From positions 310,001-374,000 of the forward strand of contig NC_018015.1 of assembly GCF_000265525.1 (NCBI RefSeq): a stretch of DNA of 64,000 nucleotides, in the 5' to 3' direction. The stretch comes from Thermococcus cleftensis (GTDB taxonomy: Archaea; Methanobacteriota_B; Thermococci; Thermococcales; Thermococcaceae). This document shows, piece by piece, positions 20,879 to 37,446 of the stretch (the stretch's first letter is position 1; each line of letters begins with the position of its first letter). A model generated the notes under the pieces. That model saw only the letters and a program-made list of their open reading frames with translations, ran no database searches and had not been told where the DNA came from. The position numbers and the translations under genes were made by a program.

Positions 20879-21227
20879 CTTTACCACCACCACATTTTCT
20901 ATATTCGAAGTTGGATTTCATCACATATAAGTTTTTTCCAAACTTTGTTAGTGTCTCCGGTTATGTTCCGGAGACTGCCCGGGATAACTTTCCCGGATAT
21001 TACGGCCGTTGCGCATTCATGCAAACCTATTACTACATAGGGATTTTAAAATTTTTGGTTTTACTGGGGAGCAAAATTTCAAGTTGAAACTTTATGTTGC
21101 TCTCCGCCAGAGAAAATCAGCGAAAACCAGACTTTATGTACGTGTGAGTTCCAAGATCGTACCACCACGATGTTGTTAGAACAAATATTTAGAAATTTGG
21201 AAAGGGTAACTGACCGTACGGAAATCA
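20879..21227. promoter_or_regulatory. trmBL2 upstream region with TATA box and two inverted repeats
   Basis: This 349-base gap contains no gene. A minus-strand TATA-like CTTATATG lies at 20925-20932, about 50 bases before the trmBL2 start. Upstream of it is a perfect dyad, GTCTCCGG (20953-20960) with CCGGAGAC (20968-20975). A second, CCGGGA (20979-20984) with TCCCGG (20991-20996), is close by. Neither matches the TATCAC-N5-GTGATA sugar-regulator motif. The rest is AT-rich and separates trmBL2 from the end of reverse gyrase. Confidence 0.6.
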
Positions 21228-24200
21228 TCATACGGAGCCTTCATTTCCACCTTTAAGGTATTCCTGAAGCTCCCGATAAAGGCCCCCCAGAACCTTCTGG
21301 TAGTCCACGCCCTTCTCCTCTATGCGGTCCATCAGCTCCTCCAGCTCCCTCGTCTTCTCCTCACTTACGAGTTCTTTATATTTACTTATGAGATAGTGGT
21401 AGACCTTGATGCCCTGATCCGTGGGCACGAGCTTCTTTCTTCCGCGAGTCTCGATCACGTAGTAGCGCTGGAGCAGTGTCTGGACTATCTTGGCGTAGGT
21501 TGAAGGCCTTCCTATCTTGCGCTCTTTCATGAGCGCTATTATGTCGCCCTGGGTGTAGAGGGAAACCTTGGGCGCCTTCCACTTCTTGGCCTCGACGACT
21601 TTAAGCTTAGCTCCAGGCTCAAGCTTTGGCAGCTGCCTCATCGGCGGGCTCCTCAGCTTTGTCCAGCCGTCCTCGATTACCTCGACGTAGCCCTCGAGCT
21701 CGACCTTCCCAACGCCGGCATCGATGACCACCCTCTCCATGAGAAGCTTCGCAGCCCTCATCTGGCTCGTCATGAAGCGCCTGAATATCATGTCGTAGAG
21801 CCTGTAGTGGTTCCTTGTGAGGTTCTTTGGAATCTGAATGATTCCATCGCGGATTAACTGCATCAGCCTGCCCGTGTCTATTGGCCTCGTGGGCCTTATG
21901 GCCTCGTGCGTTCCTTCTTCACCCCAGTGTCTCGGCCTGAAGTACTCCTCACCGAGCTCTTGGGTGATGTACTCCTTCGCTATCTCTATCCCGGTGTTGC
22001 TGACGTGAGTGGAGTCTGTTCTGTGATAGCTCGTCAATCCGGCCTCGAACAGATCCTGCGCTAAGCGCATCGTCTCGGGCGCGGACAGCTTGAGGAAGGT
22101 CGAGGCATCCTTCAGCATGGCGTCGGTCGTGTAGGGGGGCAAGGGGTTGAGCTCCTTCTCCTCCAGCTCGACCTCCTCAACGGTGACGTACTCCGGCGGC
22201 TCAACCTTCTTGCCGTCCTTTCCCACCTCAAGGGTTACCTGGAGACCGTTCTCAAGGGTTAAACCGAGGAAGTAGGTCTCGCTCTCGGTGAACTCCTTAT
22301 AGCGCTCGATTATCCAGCCGAGAACTGGCGTTTGAACCCTTCCGGCTGAGAGGTTGCGGTTCTCAAAGACGCGCTGGAGTTCCTGGCTCAGCTCGAAGCC
22401 TATCCATCTGTCCTCTATGCGCCTCACTATCTGGGCATTAACGCGGCCCTCGTTCACGTCCCTGGCTTCCTGAATGGCCCTCATTATCGCCGGCCTCGTC
22501 ACCTCGTGGAACTCTATGCGCTTGATGTTCGGCGTGTAGGGGCTGAGAACGTTCCTTATGTCCCAGGCTATCTTCTCACCCTCCGTGTCGGGGTCGGTCG
22601 CGATGAGTATCTCATCTACCTCTTGCGCCAGCTCACGCATGGCCTTAACGTTTTCAAGCGCGTCCCTCACGTTCGTTGAGCCGCAGCGCGGGCAGGTACC
22701 TTTCTCCTCCCAGTCAACGAACTGATGGCCACAGTCGCGGCAGCGTTTTATGGTGTCGTAGACGGGAACAAACCTCAGCATGCCATCTTTTTCATCAACG
22801 AGAACGCCGTGGTAGCCCTCGTTCGTCACGAGATCGAACATGTGCCCGCCGCTCGCGAGAATGGTCAGCATCATGTTACCTATGCTCACCTCGTAGGCGA
22901 CGAGGTCACCTATCCTCGTCTTGCTCGGCTGACCGAAGAAGTTGGCTATCGTTCTGGCCTTGTTGGGGCTCTCGACTATCATGAGTGCCGACTTGACCAA
23001 ATCCTTGACCTTGGCGCTTATCCTGCCCTCCATGACGAGGCGAACCTTTTCCCTGTCCTCGTCTATCTGCCGCAGGAGTTCGCCGAGGTCCAGCTCCTCG
23101 AAGGGCACCATCTTGAACTCCGTAAAGCGCCAGCGCATCTGCCTGACCAGGCCGTTGAAGACCTTCTCGTTGTCCACTATGAGGACGCTGAGGCCCTTGG
23201 TTATTCCGCCCGCGAAGAGCCTGCTAGTCCTCCCAGTGGCCTGGATATATGTTCTGACGTCGGGAATCTCGATGTACCACTTCCCCTCTTCCTCGACGAG
23301 GCTGACGAATGGATCCTCGGCGAGCCTTTTGAGAACCTCCTCGTCCCTCAGAACCTTCCTCAGGAACTCCACCAGCTCGCGGAAGACGCCGAGCACGTGG
23401 TTGTGGAAGTCGTTCTCTATAGGCAGTCCCTCCGCGAGGGCCTCCTCTATCTTGAGAAGCTCGAACTGTGGAATGTTCCTTATGAGCCTCCTGAGCCTCG
23501 CGTGGAGCTTCTCAGCCTGCTTCCTGTCTTCATCGCTCAGAAAGTCCATGACCTCACTGAGGAGGCCGAGGGCACGGTAGATTGTCGGCCTCTCAAGATC
23601 TATGGAAAAGCGGAACTTGGGAACGCCGGTGAAGACGGCGTAGCGTATCAGGTGGGGCAGGTCGAGACCCCTGACCAGTGAGCCGTAGTAGGTGGCGGAG
23701 CCTATGAGGTAGTCCGCCTCGCCGTTTTCAAACCTCTCGATGGCCTTCCTGTTCTTTGAGCTTACCAGCTCGACCCTGAATCCCCTCTCGCGGAGGTAAC
23801 CGACCAGCTCCTCAGCATAGCTCAATCCCTGGTCTATTGGCGTGAATATTATTCCTCCCTTCCCGAGCCTCGTTAGGAGCTCCTCCACATGCTCCCTTAT
23901 GTCCTTCGTGGGCTTGAGGTAGCTGTCCACAACGTTCCTCAGTGCGCTCCTTCCGCTTCCGACCTCGAAGCCAAGAAGCTCGCGGTAGAGCTTTATCCTG
24001 TCACCCCTCGCGCTTCCCGTCGCGGAGGCAATAATCATTATTCCAACCGGGTTCTCGCGCTTGAACTCCTCAATTTCGCGCTGAAGCTCCGAGATCTGGG
24101 AGTTCAGCTCCTTGAGTCTCTCTTCCCTGTCCTGGGAGCGGCCGTTGAGGTACTTTGACATCTGCTTCTTGAGCCTTATTATCTCCCAGGCCTTAGCGAT

Positions 24201-24914
24201 GATCTCCTCGTTGAAGCCGAGCAGGTAGAGAGAGCGGTCTATGTTCTTGCTGGCCTTGAGAAACGCATCGACGTCATCGACGAAAATGAAGTCGAAGCGC
24301 CTGCCCTCCAGCTTTTCGTCGTAGTTCCTAGCCAGCCACTGGGCGCTGGTTATGAGAACGTCATAGTTGCCACCCTCGATTTTGGCCAGCATCTCCTCCT
24401 TCTCCTTCTTGCGGAGGTTACCGTGGTAGTAGGCGAGGTTTATCTCGACGCCCGCCCTCTCGGCTATGGCCTGAATCTTCTTGGCGGTTTGAATCACCAG
24501 TGGGGTGGTTGGGACCACTATGTAGCTCTTCTTACCCCCGAGGGCGTGCCACACCGCCATGACCGCTCCAAAGGTGCTCTTACCCATTCCGGTCGGCGCG
24601 ATTATCGAGAAGCTTCTCCCCTTTAAGAGCCTCTTCACCCACGTCCTCTGGGCACTCCAGAAGGTGAAGCCCGTCGCCTTTTCAAAGAACTCCTCGACCT
24701 CCCTGAGCCCGGCTTCAAGGGAGTGAATCCTCTCCCACTCCTTGAGCGTTCCCCTCAGCTGGAGGGCGTTTCTGACGGCAGTGATGAGTTCAAAATAGGA
24801 ATCAGCGTGAACGGGACTTTCGAGACACTCATCACAGGGGTTCTTCATTACGAGCCTCTCGTCGGAGATTCTACCGGCGCAGTTCGGGCACATCTCCCGG
24901 TAAATCGCCTTCAT
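21228..24914 (-). CDS. rgy: reverse gyrase
   Basis: 1228-residue fusion of an SF2 helicase-like ATPase and a type IA topoisomerase, which introduces positive supercoils and is the hallmark of hyperthermophiles. Seen in order: N-terminal zinc finger CPNCAG...CDECLE; Walker [10 protein letters not shown] near residue 107; Walker B VDDVD; Toprim start [16 protein letters not shown] near residue 645; a second zinc finger CRDCGHQF...CPRCGST; metal Asps in [14 protein letters not shown]; and the catalytic Tyr in [12 protein letters not shown] near residue 960. The length leaves no room for an intein. ATG 24914 follows GAGGGTGGG. Confidence 0.97.
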   Translation of the reverse strand: MKAIYREMCPNCAGRISDERLVMKNPCDECLESPVHADSYFELITAVRNALQLRGTLKEWERIHSLEAGLREVEEFFEKATGFTFWSAQRTWVKRLLKGRSFSIIAPTGMGKSTFGAVMAVWHALGGKKSYIVVPTTPLVIQTAKKIQAIAERAGVEINLAYYHGNLRKKEKEEMLAKIEGGNYDVLITSAQWLARNYDEKLEGRRFDFIFVDDVDAFLKASKNIDRSLYLLGFNEEIIAKAWEIIRLKKQMSKYLNGRSQDREERLKELNSQISELQREIEEFKRENPVGIMIIASATGSARGDRIKLYRELLGFEVGSGRSALRNVVDSYLKPTKDIREHVEELLTRLGKGGIIFTPIDQGLSYAEELVGYLRERGFRVELVSSKNRKAIERFENGEADYLIGSATYYGSLVRGLDLPHLIRYAVFTGVPKFRFSIDLERPTIYRALGLLSEVMDFLSDEDRKQAEKLHARLRRLIRNIPQFELLKIEEALAEGLPIENDFHNHVLGVFRELVEFLRKVLRDEEVLKRLAEDPFVSLVEEEGKWYIEIPDVRTYIQATGRTSRLFAGGITKGLSVLIVDNEKVFNGLVRQMRWRFTEFKMVPFEELDLGELLRQIDEDREKVRLVMEGRISAKVKDLVKSALMIVESPNKARTIANFFGQPSKTRIGDLVAYEVSIGNMMLTILASGGHMFDLVTNEGYHGVLVDEKDGMLRFVPVYDTIKRCRDCGHQFVDWEEKGTCPRCGSTNVRDALENVKAMRELAQEVDEILIATDPDTEGEKIAWDIRNVLSPYTPNIKRIEFHEVTRPAIMRAIQEARDVNEGRVNAQIVRRIEDRWIGFELSQELQRVFENRNLSAGRVQTPVLGWIIERYKEFTESETYFLGLTLENGLQVTLEVGKDGKKVEPPEYVTVEEVELEEKELNPLPPYTTDAMLKDASTFLKLSAPETMRLAQDLFEAGLTSYHRTDSTHVSNTGIEIAKEYITQELGEEYFRPRHWGEEGTHEAIRPTRPIDTGRLMQLIRDGIIQIPKNLTRNHYRLYDMIFRRFMTSQMRAAKLLMERVVIDAGVGKVELEGYVEVIEDGWTKLRSPPMRQLPKLEPGAKLKVVEAKKWKAPKVSLYTQGDIIALMKERKIGRPSTYAKIVQTLLQRYYVIETRGRKKLVPTDQGIKVYHYLISKYKELVSEEKTRELEELMDRIEEKGVDYQKVLGGLYRELQEYLKGGNEGSV

Positions 24915-24966
24915 TTTCCCACCCTCTAAGTTTTTATTTGGGGAACGGGGGATTTATAAGGCTTTT

Positions 24967-25497
24967 TTAGAGGGCAGACTCGAGTTCTCTCAGCTCGTCC
25001 TCGAGCTTCACCGCCAGCTCGTAGTCATCGAACACGTGGCGGTACTCATCGAGAACTTCTTCAAGGACGTGGAGGGCTTCCTTCTTGCGGGTTATACCAA
25101 CCAGCCTTAAGGCCCGCCTGAAAAGCTTCGCAACCTCGCTCCCGCTCTCGTCGGTGCTCATGGTAAAGAGGAGTTCCTTGAGGGTAACGTCGAGCGCCAG
25201 CTCGGGGACCTCGGCCAGAAACTCCATGGCAACGGCCTCAGGAAAAAGCTCGGCATGTTTATCAAAGCTCTCGAAGTAGAAGCCGCTCTCGTGGGCCTTG
25301 AGAACGGCCGCGACGTGCTTGCAGTCCCCGCCAAGGGGGCAGGTGCAGCGGTTCTCGCCCGTGGAGAGATCTAGCTCGACGTAATAGGGATACGTGCCGA
25401 GAACCTTGGAAAAAAGCTTACCCCCGTGCTTGACCACCCATAGGACCTTTCCCGCCTTATAATAACGCTCCCCCTTCCGGAGGGTTTTTTCGTCCAT
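24967..25497 (-). CDS. SWIM zinc-finger protein
   Basis: 176 residues. The SWIM motif CTCPLGGDCKHVAAVL (CxCx5CxH) lies near residues 53-65, after a beta-strand region (WVVKHGGKLFSKVLGTYPYYVELDL). The C-terminal 100 residues are helical and acidic. SWIM proteins bind DNA or proteins and are often linked to recombination in archaea. ATG 25497 is chosen over an upstream ATG at 25512; GAGTGGGTG lies just before it. It sits downstream of reverse gyrase on the opposite side of a short gap, in a different promoter context. Confidence 0.8.
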   Translation of the reverse strand: MDEKTLRKGERYYKAGKVLWVVKHGGKLFSKVLGTYPYYVELDLSTGENRCTCPLGGDCKHVAAVLKAHESGFYFESFDKHAELFPEAVAMEFLAEVPELALDVTLKELLFTMSTDESGSEVAKLFRRALRLVGITRKKEALHVLEEVLDEYRHVFDDYELAVKLEDELRELESAL

Positions 25498-25591
25498 AGC
25501 ACCCACTCCCAAAGGCTCGGCCTACACCGCTTTAAGCCTTTCGGACGAAAGCATTTTATCCCCAGGGTACATACAGCAACCGGTGGGACAG

Positions 25592-25825
25592 ATGGACGTG
25601 TTCGAACTCGCGAGGCGCTACCACGATGAGCTGGGCATAAAGGAGCCGAGCATGGCCACGATGGCTGCTGAGCTCTTCGACGACCTGGGCCTCAAGATGG
25701 CGGAGTTCCTGAGGGAGGAGGGCTACGCGGTAGTTGGAACCAAGTTCATCGACTACGACAAGAGCCTCGTCATCGAGGTTACAAGGGGAGAAAAAAGGTT
25801 TGAAGTAACGCTCCGGAAGGGCTAA
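25592..25825 (+). CDS. small conserved hypothetical protein, 77 residues
   Basis: Begins MDVFELARRYHDELGIKE and ends EKRFEVTLRKG; an alpha-helical first half and a beta-strand second half are predicted from the residue pattern. ATG 25592 has CGGTGGGACA upstream, favouring it over the in-frame GTG at 25583. Its stop overlaps the end of the convergent DUF4139 gene by four bases. No family was recognised. Confidence 0.65.
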   Translation: MDVFELARRYHDELGIKEPSMATMAAELFDDLGLKMAEFLREEGYAVVGTKFIDYDKSLVIEVTRGEKRFEVTLRKG

Positions 25826-27126
25826 TAGCGGTTCTCGTAGTCAAAGATTATCTCCTTCTTTTCACCGGGGTTAATCGTAACCTTGAACTCCACGTAGTTT
25901 GCAGTCTCGTTGATAGGTTCAACGTTTGATGTAACTACCTTTCCCCACTTGTGGTGCCTGACGATGACCGTTTTAGTCTCGTTCCCGAAGTTCTCAAGGG
26001 TGATTTTGACCTTGTAGTAGGAGTAACCATCACCGTTCCTCTGATCGAGCACGGTCGTCGTGCCTTTAAGGTCGTAGTCCCGTCCAATGCCTATCCTAAG
26101 CACATCACCCCTGGGGGTGTGCTCTATGGCCCTCTCACCCACCAGCAGGCTTCCATCATCGGTCTCCCGGTATATCTCCACTATACCCGCCGGGAGAACC
26201 TTCTCGGTCTTGAAGGATATCGACTCGTAAACCGGCCCTTCCCGACTGTAGGGCCAGCTCTCGTAGAGGTACTCCCTCTCGAAGGGAACCTCGAAGCTTA
26301 TGTAAGGGTACATCATCTTGCTCGATGGGTTGAGGTCAACGACTCCAAGCTTGTAGAGGTAGAACGCCTCTATCTTCTCCGGCTGACCGACGTTAACCTG
26401 GTCGGTTCCCTTCTCCGCCATGGCGTAAAGAACCCTGGGCTGGGGAACGTTCTGGTAGAGCTGAACGTCGCCGGCCACCAGCAGGACCTTCGCATCCTTG
26501 AACTCCTGGGCGGTCGGGTTGTTGAGGACGATGTAGCCGTAGAGCCTTGCGTCATCACCGATGTAGAGCTTGTACCTGCTCTCCCAGCTCATGTTGGCGA
26601 CGCGGTAGGTTATGCTCACGTTGTACTTCCCCGCTTTGTCGGCCTGTATGGCGGCATAAACGCTCGCCTGACCCTCAAGATTCCTGGCCTTGAAGTAGAC
26701 AACCTCGTTGGGGTTGATCAGGTAGTAGCCGTCCCCCTCGATGGCTATCTTCCCGTTCTTGAAGCCGAGGAACTTGCCGGTAACGGTATCACCACTTCTC
26801 AGCTTTATCTCAACTTCACTCCCGATGTTGGCGCTGTAGACGTCCCCGCCCTGGCCTTTACTGAAGATGCCGAGAACCCGGACCCCCTCATCAAGGGACA
26901 TTATCGTGACTTCGGCTATGTTAAGACCCGCAAGCTCCTCGAGGGGAACATCGTTTATTCCCTCTTCCAGTTCAAGCTCGAGCGTCTTCTCTACAACCCC
27001 AATCTTCGCGGAATTGTAGAGAACAACGGTGGTGTCGCTCGCCACCGCCTTTTCTCCCTGGAACGAAAAAACCGCCAGGATTACAAGTGCAATTCCACCA
27101 ACTGCAGCCATCGCCTTTTTCCTCAT
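25822..27126 (-). CDS. secreted DUF4139-type protein
   Basis: 434 residues with a signal peptide (MRKKAMAAVGGIALVILAVFSFQGEKAVA). Residues 30-150 form a beta-rich N-terminal part with VEIKLRSGDTVTGKFLGFKNGKIAIEGDGYYL. The rest fits a DUF4139 layout: ANMSWESRYKLYIGDDARLYGYIVLNNPTAQEFKDAKVLLVAGDV and the C-terminal KKEIIFDYENRY. Such proteins are found outside cells or in the envelope and have no known activity. No C-terminal transmembrane segment is seen, so it may be released or bound to another surface protein. ATG 27126 follows GGTGAT. Confidence 0.78.
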   Translation of the reverse strand: MRKKAMAAVGGIALVILAVFSFQGEKAVASDTTVVLYNSAKIGVVEKTLELELEEGINDVPLEELAGLNIAEVTIMSLDEGVRVLGIFSKGQGGDVYSANIGSEVEIKLRSGDTVTGKFLGFKNGKIAIEGDGYYLINPNEVVYFKARNLEGQASVYAAIQADKAGKYNVSITYRVANMSWESRYKLYIGDDARLYGYIVLNNPTAQEFKDAKVLLVAGDVQLYQNVPQPRVLYAMAEKGTDQVNVGQPEKIEAFYLYKLGVVDLNPSSKMMYPYISFEVPFEREYLYESWPYSREGPVYESISFKTEKVLPAGIVEIYRETDDGSLLVGERAIEHTPRGDVLRIGIGRDYDLKGTTTVLDQRNGDGYSYYKVKITLENFGNETKTVIVRHHKWGKVVTSNVEPINETANYVEFKVTINPGEKKEIIFDYENRY

Positions 27127-27280
27127 GAGAATCACCTGTACTATATTCGGCGGCAGGGTATTTATACCCCCCTCATCGCTTCAAACCGGGCCGAAACGAA
27201 AGAAACGAAAGGTTGGCAAATGGAAACCCTTTTAACCCCCCGACCGGATTGAGAACTGTCAAGCTGATGGGGTGATTGGT

Positions 27281-27979
27281 ATGGACAGGATTGAAAAGGC
27301 TAGGGCAATCATCGAGAAGGCCAAGGCCGAGAACAGGCCGCTCGTCGAGCCTGAGGCGAAGGAGATACTCAAGCTCTACGGTGTCCCCGTCCCGGACTTC
27401 AAGGTCGCCACCAATGAGGAAGAGGCCGTAAAGTTCGCCCGTGAAATAGGCTATCCGGTCGTCATGAAGATCGTTTCTCCGCAGATCATTCACAAGAGCG
27501 ACGCCGGCGGTGTCAAGGTCAACATCAAGAGCGACGAGGAGGCGAGGGAGGCCTTCAAGAAGATAATGGAGAACGCCAGGAACTACAAGCCCGACGCCGA
27601 CCTCTGGGGCGTCATCATCTACCGCATGCTCCCGCTCGGCAAGGAGGTCATCGTCGGTATGATCCGCGACCCGCAGTTCGGCCCGGCGATAATGTTCGGT
27701 CTCGGTGGAATCTTCGTCGAGATTCTCAAGGACGTCAGCTTCCGCGTTGCCCCGATAACGAAGGAGGAAGCCCTCGACATGATAAAGGAGATCAAGGCCT
27801 ACCCGATTCTGGCTGGGGCACGCGGTGAGAAGCCGGTGGACATCGAAGCTCTGGCGGACATCATCGTCAAGGTTGGAGAACTTGCCCTCGAGCTTCCCGA
27901 AATTAAGGAACTCGACATCAACCCGATCTTCGCCTACGAGGACTCAGCCGTTGCCGTCGATGCCAGAATGCTTCTCTGA
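27281..27979 (+). CDS. acdB: ADP-forming acetyl-CoA synthetase, beta subunit
   Basis: 232-residue ATP-grasp subunit of the ADP-forming acyl-CoA synthetase (ACD I or II beta), which makes ATP from acetyl-CoA or other acyl-CoAs at the end of sugar and peptide fermentation. Features are the N-terminal swivel ILKLYGVPVPDFKV, the ATP-grasp Lys/His region KIVSPQIIHKSDAGGVKVN, the catalytic phospho-transfer part FGLGGIFVEILKDVSFRVAP, and the ligand site ELDINPIF. The length equals that of the P. furiosus enzyme. The alpha subunit is not in the window, as expected for the split genes of this genus. ATG 27281 has GGTGATTGGT before it. Confidence 0.95.
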   Translation: MDRIEKARAIIEKAKAENRPLVEPEAKEILKLYGVPVPDFKVATNEEEAVKFAREIGYPVVMKIVSPQIIHKSDAGGVKVNIKSDEEAREAFKKIMENARNYKPDADLWGVIIYRMLPLGKEVIVGMIRDPQFGPAIMFGLGGIFVEILKDVSFRVAPITKEEALDMIKEIKAYPILAGARGEKPVDIEALADIIVKVGELALELPEIKELDINPIFAYEDSAVAVDARMLL

Positions 27980-31605
<3,626 letters not shown>

Positions 31606-31609
31606 GCCC

Positions 31610-32223
31610 ATGATAAGGGTCAAGCTGAGGGCGTGGACTGCCTCGTTCCGCTATCCCACCTTCCAGTCAGGCTACCAGCCGACGCTGCCCGTTCCACCGC
31701 CCTCAACGATTCAGGGAATCCTCTCGGCGGCGAAGGGCGAGCCTGTCTATCTAACCGAGCTTCCATACGTCGGCTACGTCTTCAGGAGCGAAGGTAAAGG
31801 GCTTGACCTCGAAAAGATCTACGCCCTTGGAAAGGTCGAGACGGACATAATGAGGCGCGAGTTCCTCTACAACGCCGAGCTTTACCTTTATCTCCCCGAT
31901 GAATGGGAAGAGCACTTCAGGAGGCCCAGATACCAGCTCCTCCTTGGACGTTCGAGCGACGTGGCGACGGTTGAGGAGATAAAGGAGGTCGAGCTTGAGG
32001 AGACCGAAGCTCCCGTCGGCGGGACGGTCCTTCCCCTGGAGCTTGGAGTCCCCGGCGTCGTTCACGCCCTCGTCGTCGAGTACGACTACTCCGTAACGCC
32101 GAGGAAGGCGAGACTCGTCAGGCCCTTCGTCGTCCTGCCGTTTCCAAAGGGCAAAGCGTCGAAACTGAAGCTCCCCTACGATGAGGAACTCGGTGTCGGA
32201 GTCTACCTCCACAGGTGGCACGA

Positions 32224-32227
<4 letters not shown>
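31610..32227 (+). CDS. cas5: Cas5 (Cas5t) Cascade subunit
   Basis: 205 residues of the Cas5 RAMP family. It holds the 5' tag of the CRISPR RNA. The N-terminus MIRVKLRAWTASFRYPTFQSGYQPTLPVPPPSTIQGIL has the usual Cas5 signature with the FxxP...PPPST loop. The C-terminal RRM-like half includes YDYSVTPRKARLVRPFVVLPFP. The ATGA at its end overlaps the start of cas3. It is smaller than many Cas5 proteins but normal for the Cas5t group. Confidence 0.92.
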
Positions 32228-35960
<3,733 letters not shown>

Positions 35961-35970
35961 GGTGATGCCC

Positions 35971-36678
35971 ATGGGTGAAGTGGAGGAGTTTGCCAGGAGA
36001 CTCGAGAACTATTTGAGGCACGGGAATCCTCGGGGACCAAAGAAAAGCATACCCATAACACAGCTATCCTTTTGCCCTCTTAAGCTTGCGTTGAGCCTGC
36101 GCTTTGACGTTCGTTATTTTGGAACCAAGAACGACGGCCAGATTCTGGGAACGGTGTTACACGCTGGTCTATTGAACACGATAGTTGATTCTTGGGACTA
36201 CCTGAGGGGCAATCTAACGGAGAAACCGCTCGTTGAAGTCCCTCTCCAATACGAACTTGAGAACGGGTGGGTTCTGAGTGGACGGGCCGATCTGGTCGTC
36301 GGAAAGCATGTCTTCGAGTTCAAGTTCCTGCACGAGTACCCATATGAAGCGATACCGGAGAGCATTGAGGAGATAGACGAAATACCAGACGACAGCGTGG
36401 TGAAGGCATACGTTGAACAGCTGAATGCGTACCTCCACGTGCTCCCCGACGTTGAAGTTGGGCACCTCTGGATATTCAACAGGAATAGTCTCGTGCCTTG
36501 GAAAAAGATACTGGTTGAAAAAAATGGTGACATGTTTGATGAACTACTAAAGCGCGCAAGAAGGGTTGTAAAGCTCGTTGAGGATCTTGAGAACGGAAAC
36601 GTGCCAGATAGTTTTGAACCAAGGTTCGGCTGGGAGTGCAGGAACTGCATCTACCGACCGATATGTCCAAGGAGTTAG
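35971..36678 (+). CDS. second Cas4-like nuclease (Cas4-2 type)
   Basis: 235 residues, only distantly related to the first Cas4. It keeps the cysteine layout: one Cys in QLSFCPLKLAL near the N-terminus and CRNCIYRPIC at the end, for an iron-sulfur cluster. The PD-(D/E)xK core is LSGRADLVVGKHVFEFKFLHEY. In P. furiosus, two Cas4 proteins act together, setting different ends of the new spacer, and this may be the second of that pair. ATG 35971 follows GAGGTGATGCCC; ATG 35965 is also possible. The gene is less GC-rich than the other cas genes. Its end overlaps cas2 by four bases, convergently. Confidence 0.88.
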   Translation: MGEVEEFARRLENYLRHGNPRGPKKSIPITQLSFCPLKLALSLRFDVRYFGTKNDGQILGTVLHAGLLNTIVDSWDYLRGNLTEKPLVEVPLQYELENGWVLSGRADLVVGKHVFEFKFLHEYPYEAIPESIEEIDEIPDDSVVKAYVEQLNAYLHVLPDVEVGHLWIFNRNSLVPWKKILVEKNGDMFDELLKRARRVVKLVEDLENGNVPDSFEPRFGWECRNCIYRPICPRS

Positions 36679-36932
36679 ATGATGTCCTCCATCGGGTTCT
36701 TCTCCGTGCCGAGGACATCGCGGAGGGGCTGAGAGCGGAGGCGGTAGATTACAACTGAGTCCTCACCCTCGTCTATTATCCCCTTCAGCCCGGCCTTAAT
36801 CCTCTCGTACTCCGCCTTCGTAACCTCGCCCTCGAAGACGCTGTTCTGAACCCAGTGAAGGTGCTGGCGGAGGAACTTCTTTACGCCATTGACGCGCCTC
36901 ACGTTCACGTCGTAGACCACGATGATGTACAT
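36675..36932 (-). CDS. cas2: Cas2 adaptation protein
   Basis: 85 residues with the ferredoxin-like Cas2 fold: MYIIVVYDVNVRRVNGVKKFL with the conserved Asp, and HWVQNSVFEGEVT. It bridges two Cas1 dimers during spacer integration. It is the only cas gene on the minus strand. It converges with the second cas4 and lies on the CRISPR leader side. GGTGG precedes the ATG, and a TATA-like AGTTAAATTC lies at 36963-36972. Confidence 0.95.
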   Translation of the reverse strand: MYIIVVYDVNVRRVNGVKKFLRQHLHWVQNSVFEGEVTKAEYERIKAGLKGIIDEGEDSVVIYRLRSQPLRDVLGTEKNPMEDII

Positions 36933-37446
36933 GGCACCACCTTTTTGAATTTGAGGTCTCTGAATTTAACTTTTGTGGCGTATCACGCCTGGAACGCCTT
37001 ATTCTTTGAAACGGGTCGTTGAAGGGACCAGAACCTCAAATAAGCCCTCCCCCATGCTCTGGAAATCGATTTTTAGGCTTTTTAATTTGTAACTTTTTGT
37101 TTCATATATTTCACGATCGCGTAACGAAATATTTTCGAAAAGTAAAACCGAGCCATGATTGGGCCTGGATATGCCACTTCCTTGAGGAGATACGTCCCTT
37201 TCCCATTCTGGCATTAGGTGCAGTCTGTTCGCGAATTTACAGCCCGTTTAACCCTTTGCATTACCCTGCAGTGTCCATCGGCCCCGTGGGAAGCTCCTTT
37301 CAGGAGCATTCTTTATGTGGGTTAAAGCACTGAAAAGTCTCGGATTCGAAGCCTGATGGGACCCTTTTTCCATCGGTTTTCAGAAAGACTTAAATATTCG
37401 AAGCCTCTCAATACTCCAATGGGCAAACGGGCAAATTTTCCGCCCT
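36933..37446 (+). promoter_or_regulatory. CRISPR leader
   Basis: 514 AT-rich bases between cas2 and the first repeat, with no supported gene. A TATA-like CTTAAATA at 37389-37396 lies about 50 bases before the first repeat and points rightward. ATTCGAAGCCT occurs twice, at 37344-37354 and 37396-37406. A small hairpin GCTCCT-TTC-AGGAGC lies at 37293-37307, and GGGCAAAC/GGGCAAAT is tandem just before the array. The leftmost repeats are perfect while those at the far right are decayed, which supports the leader being on the left. Confidence 0.75.

Noticed and set aside
25951-27252. 433-residue plus-strand frame opposite the DUF4139 gene
   Set aside because: Shadow frame; the minus-strand frame has a signal peptide and a family match.
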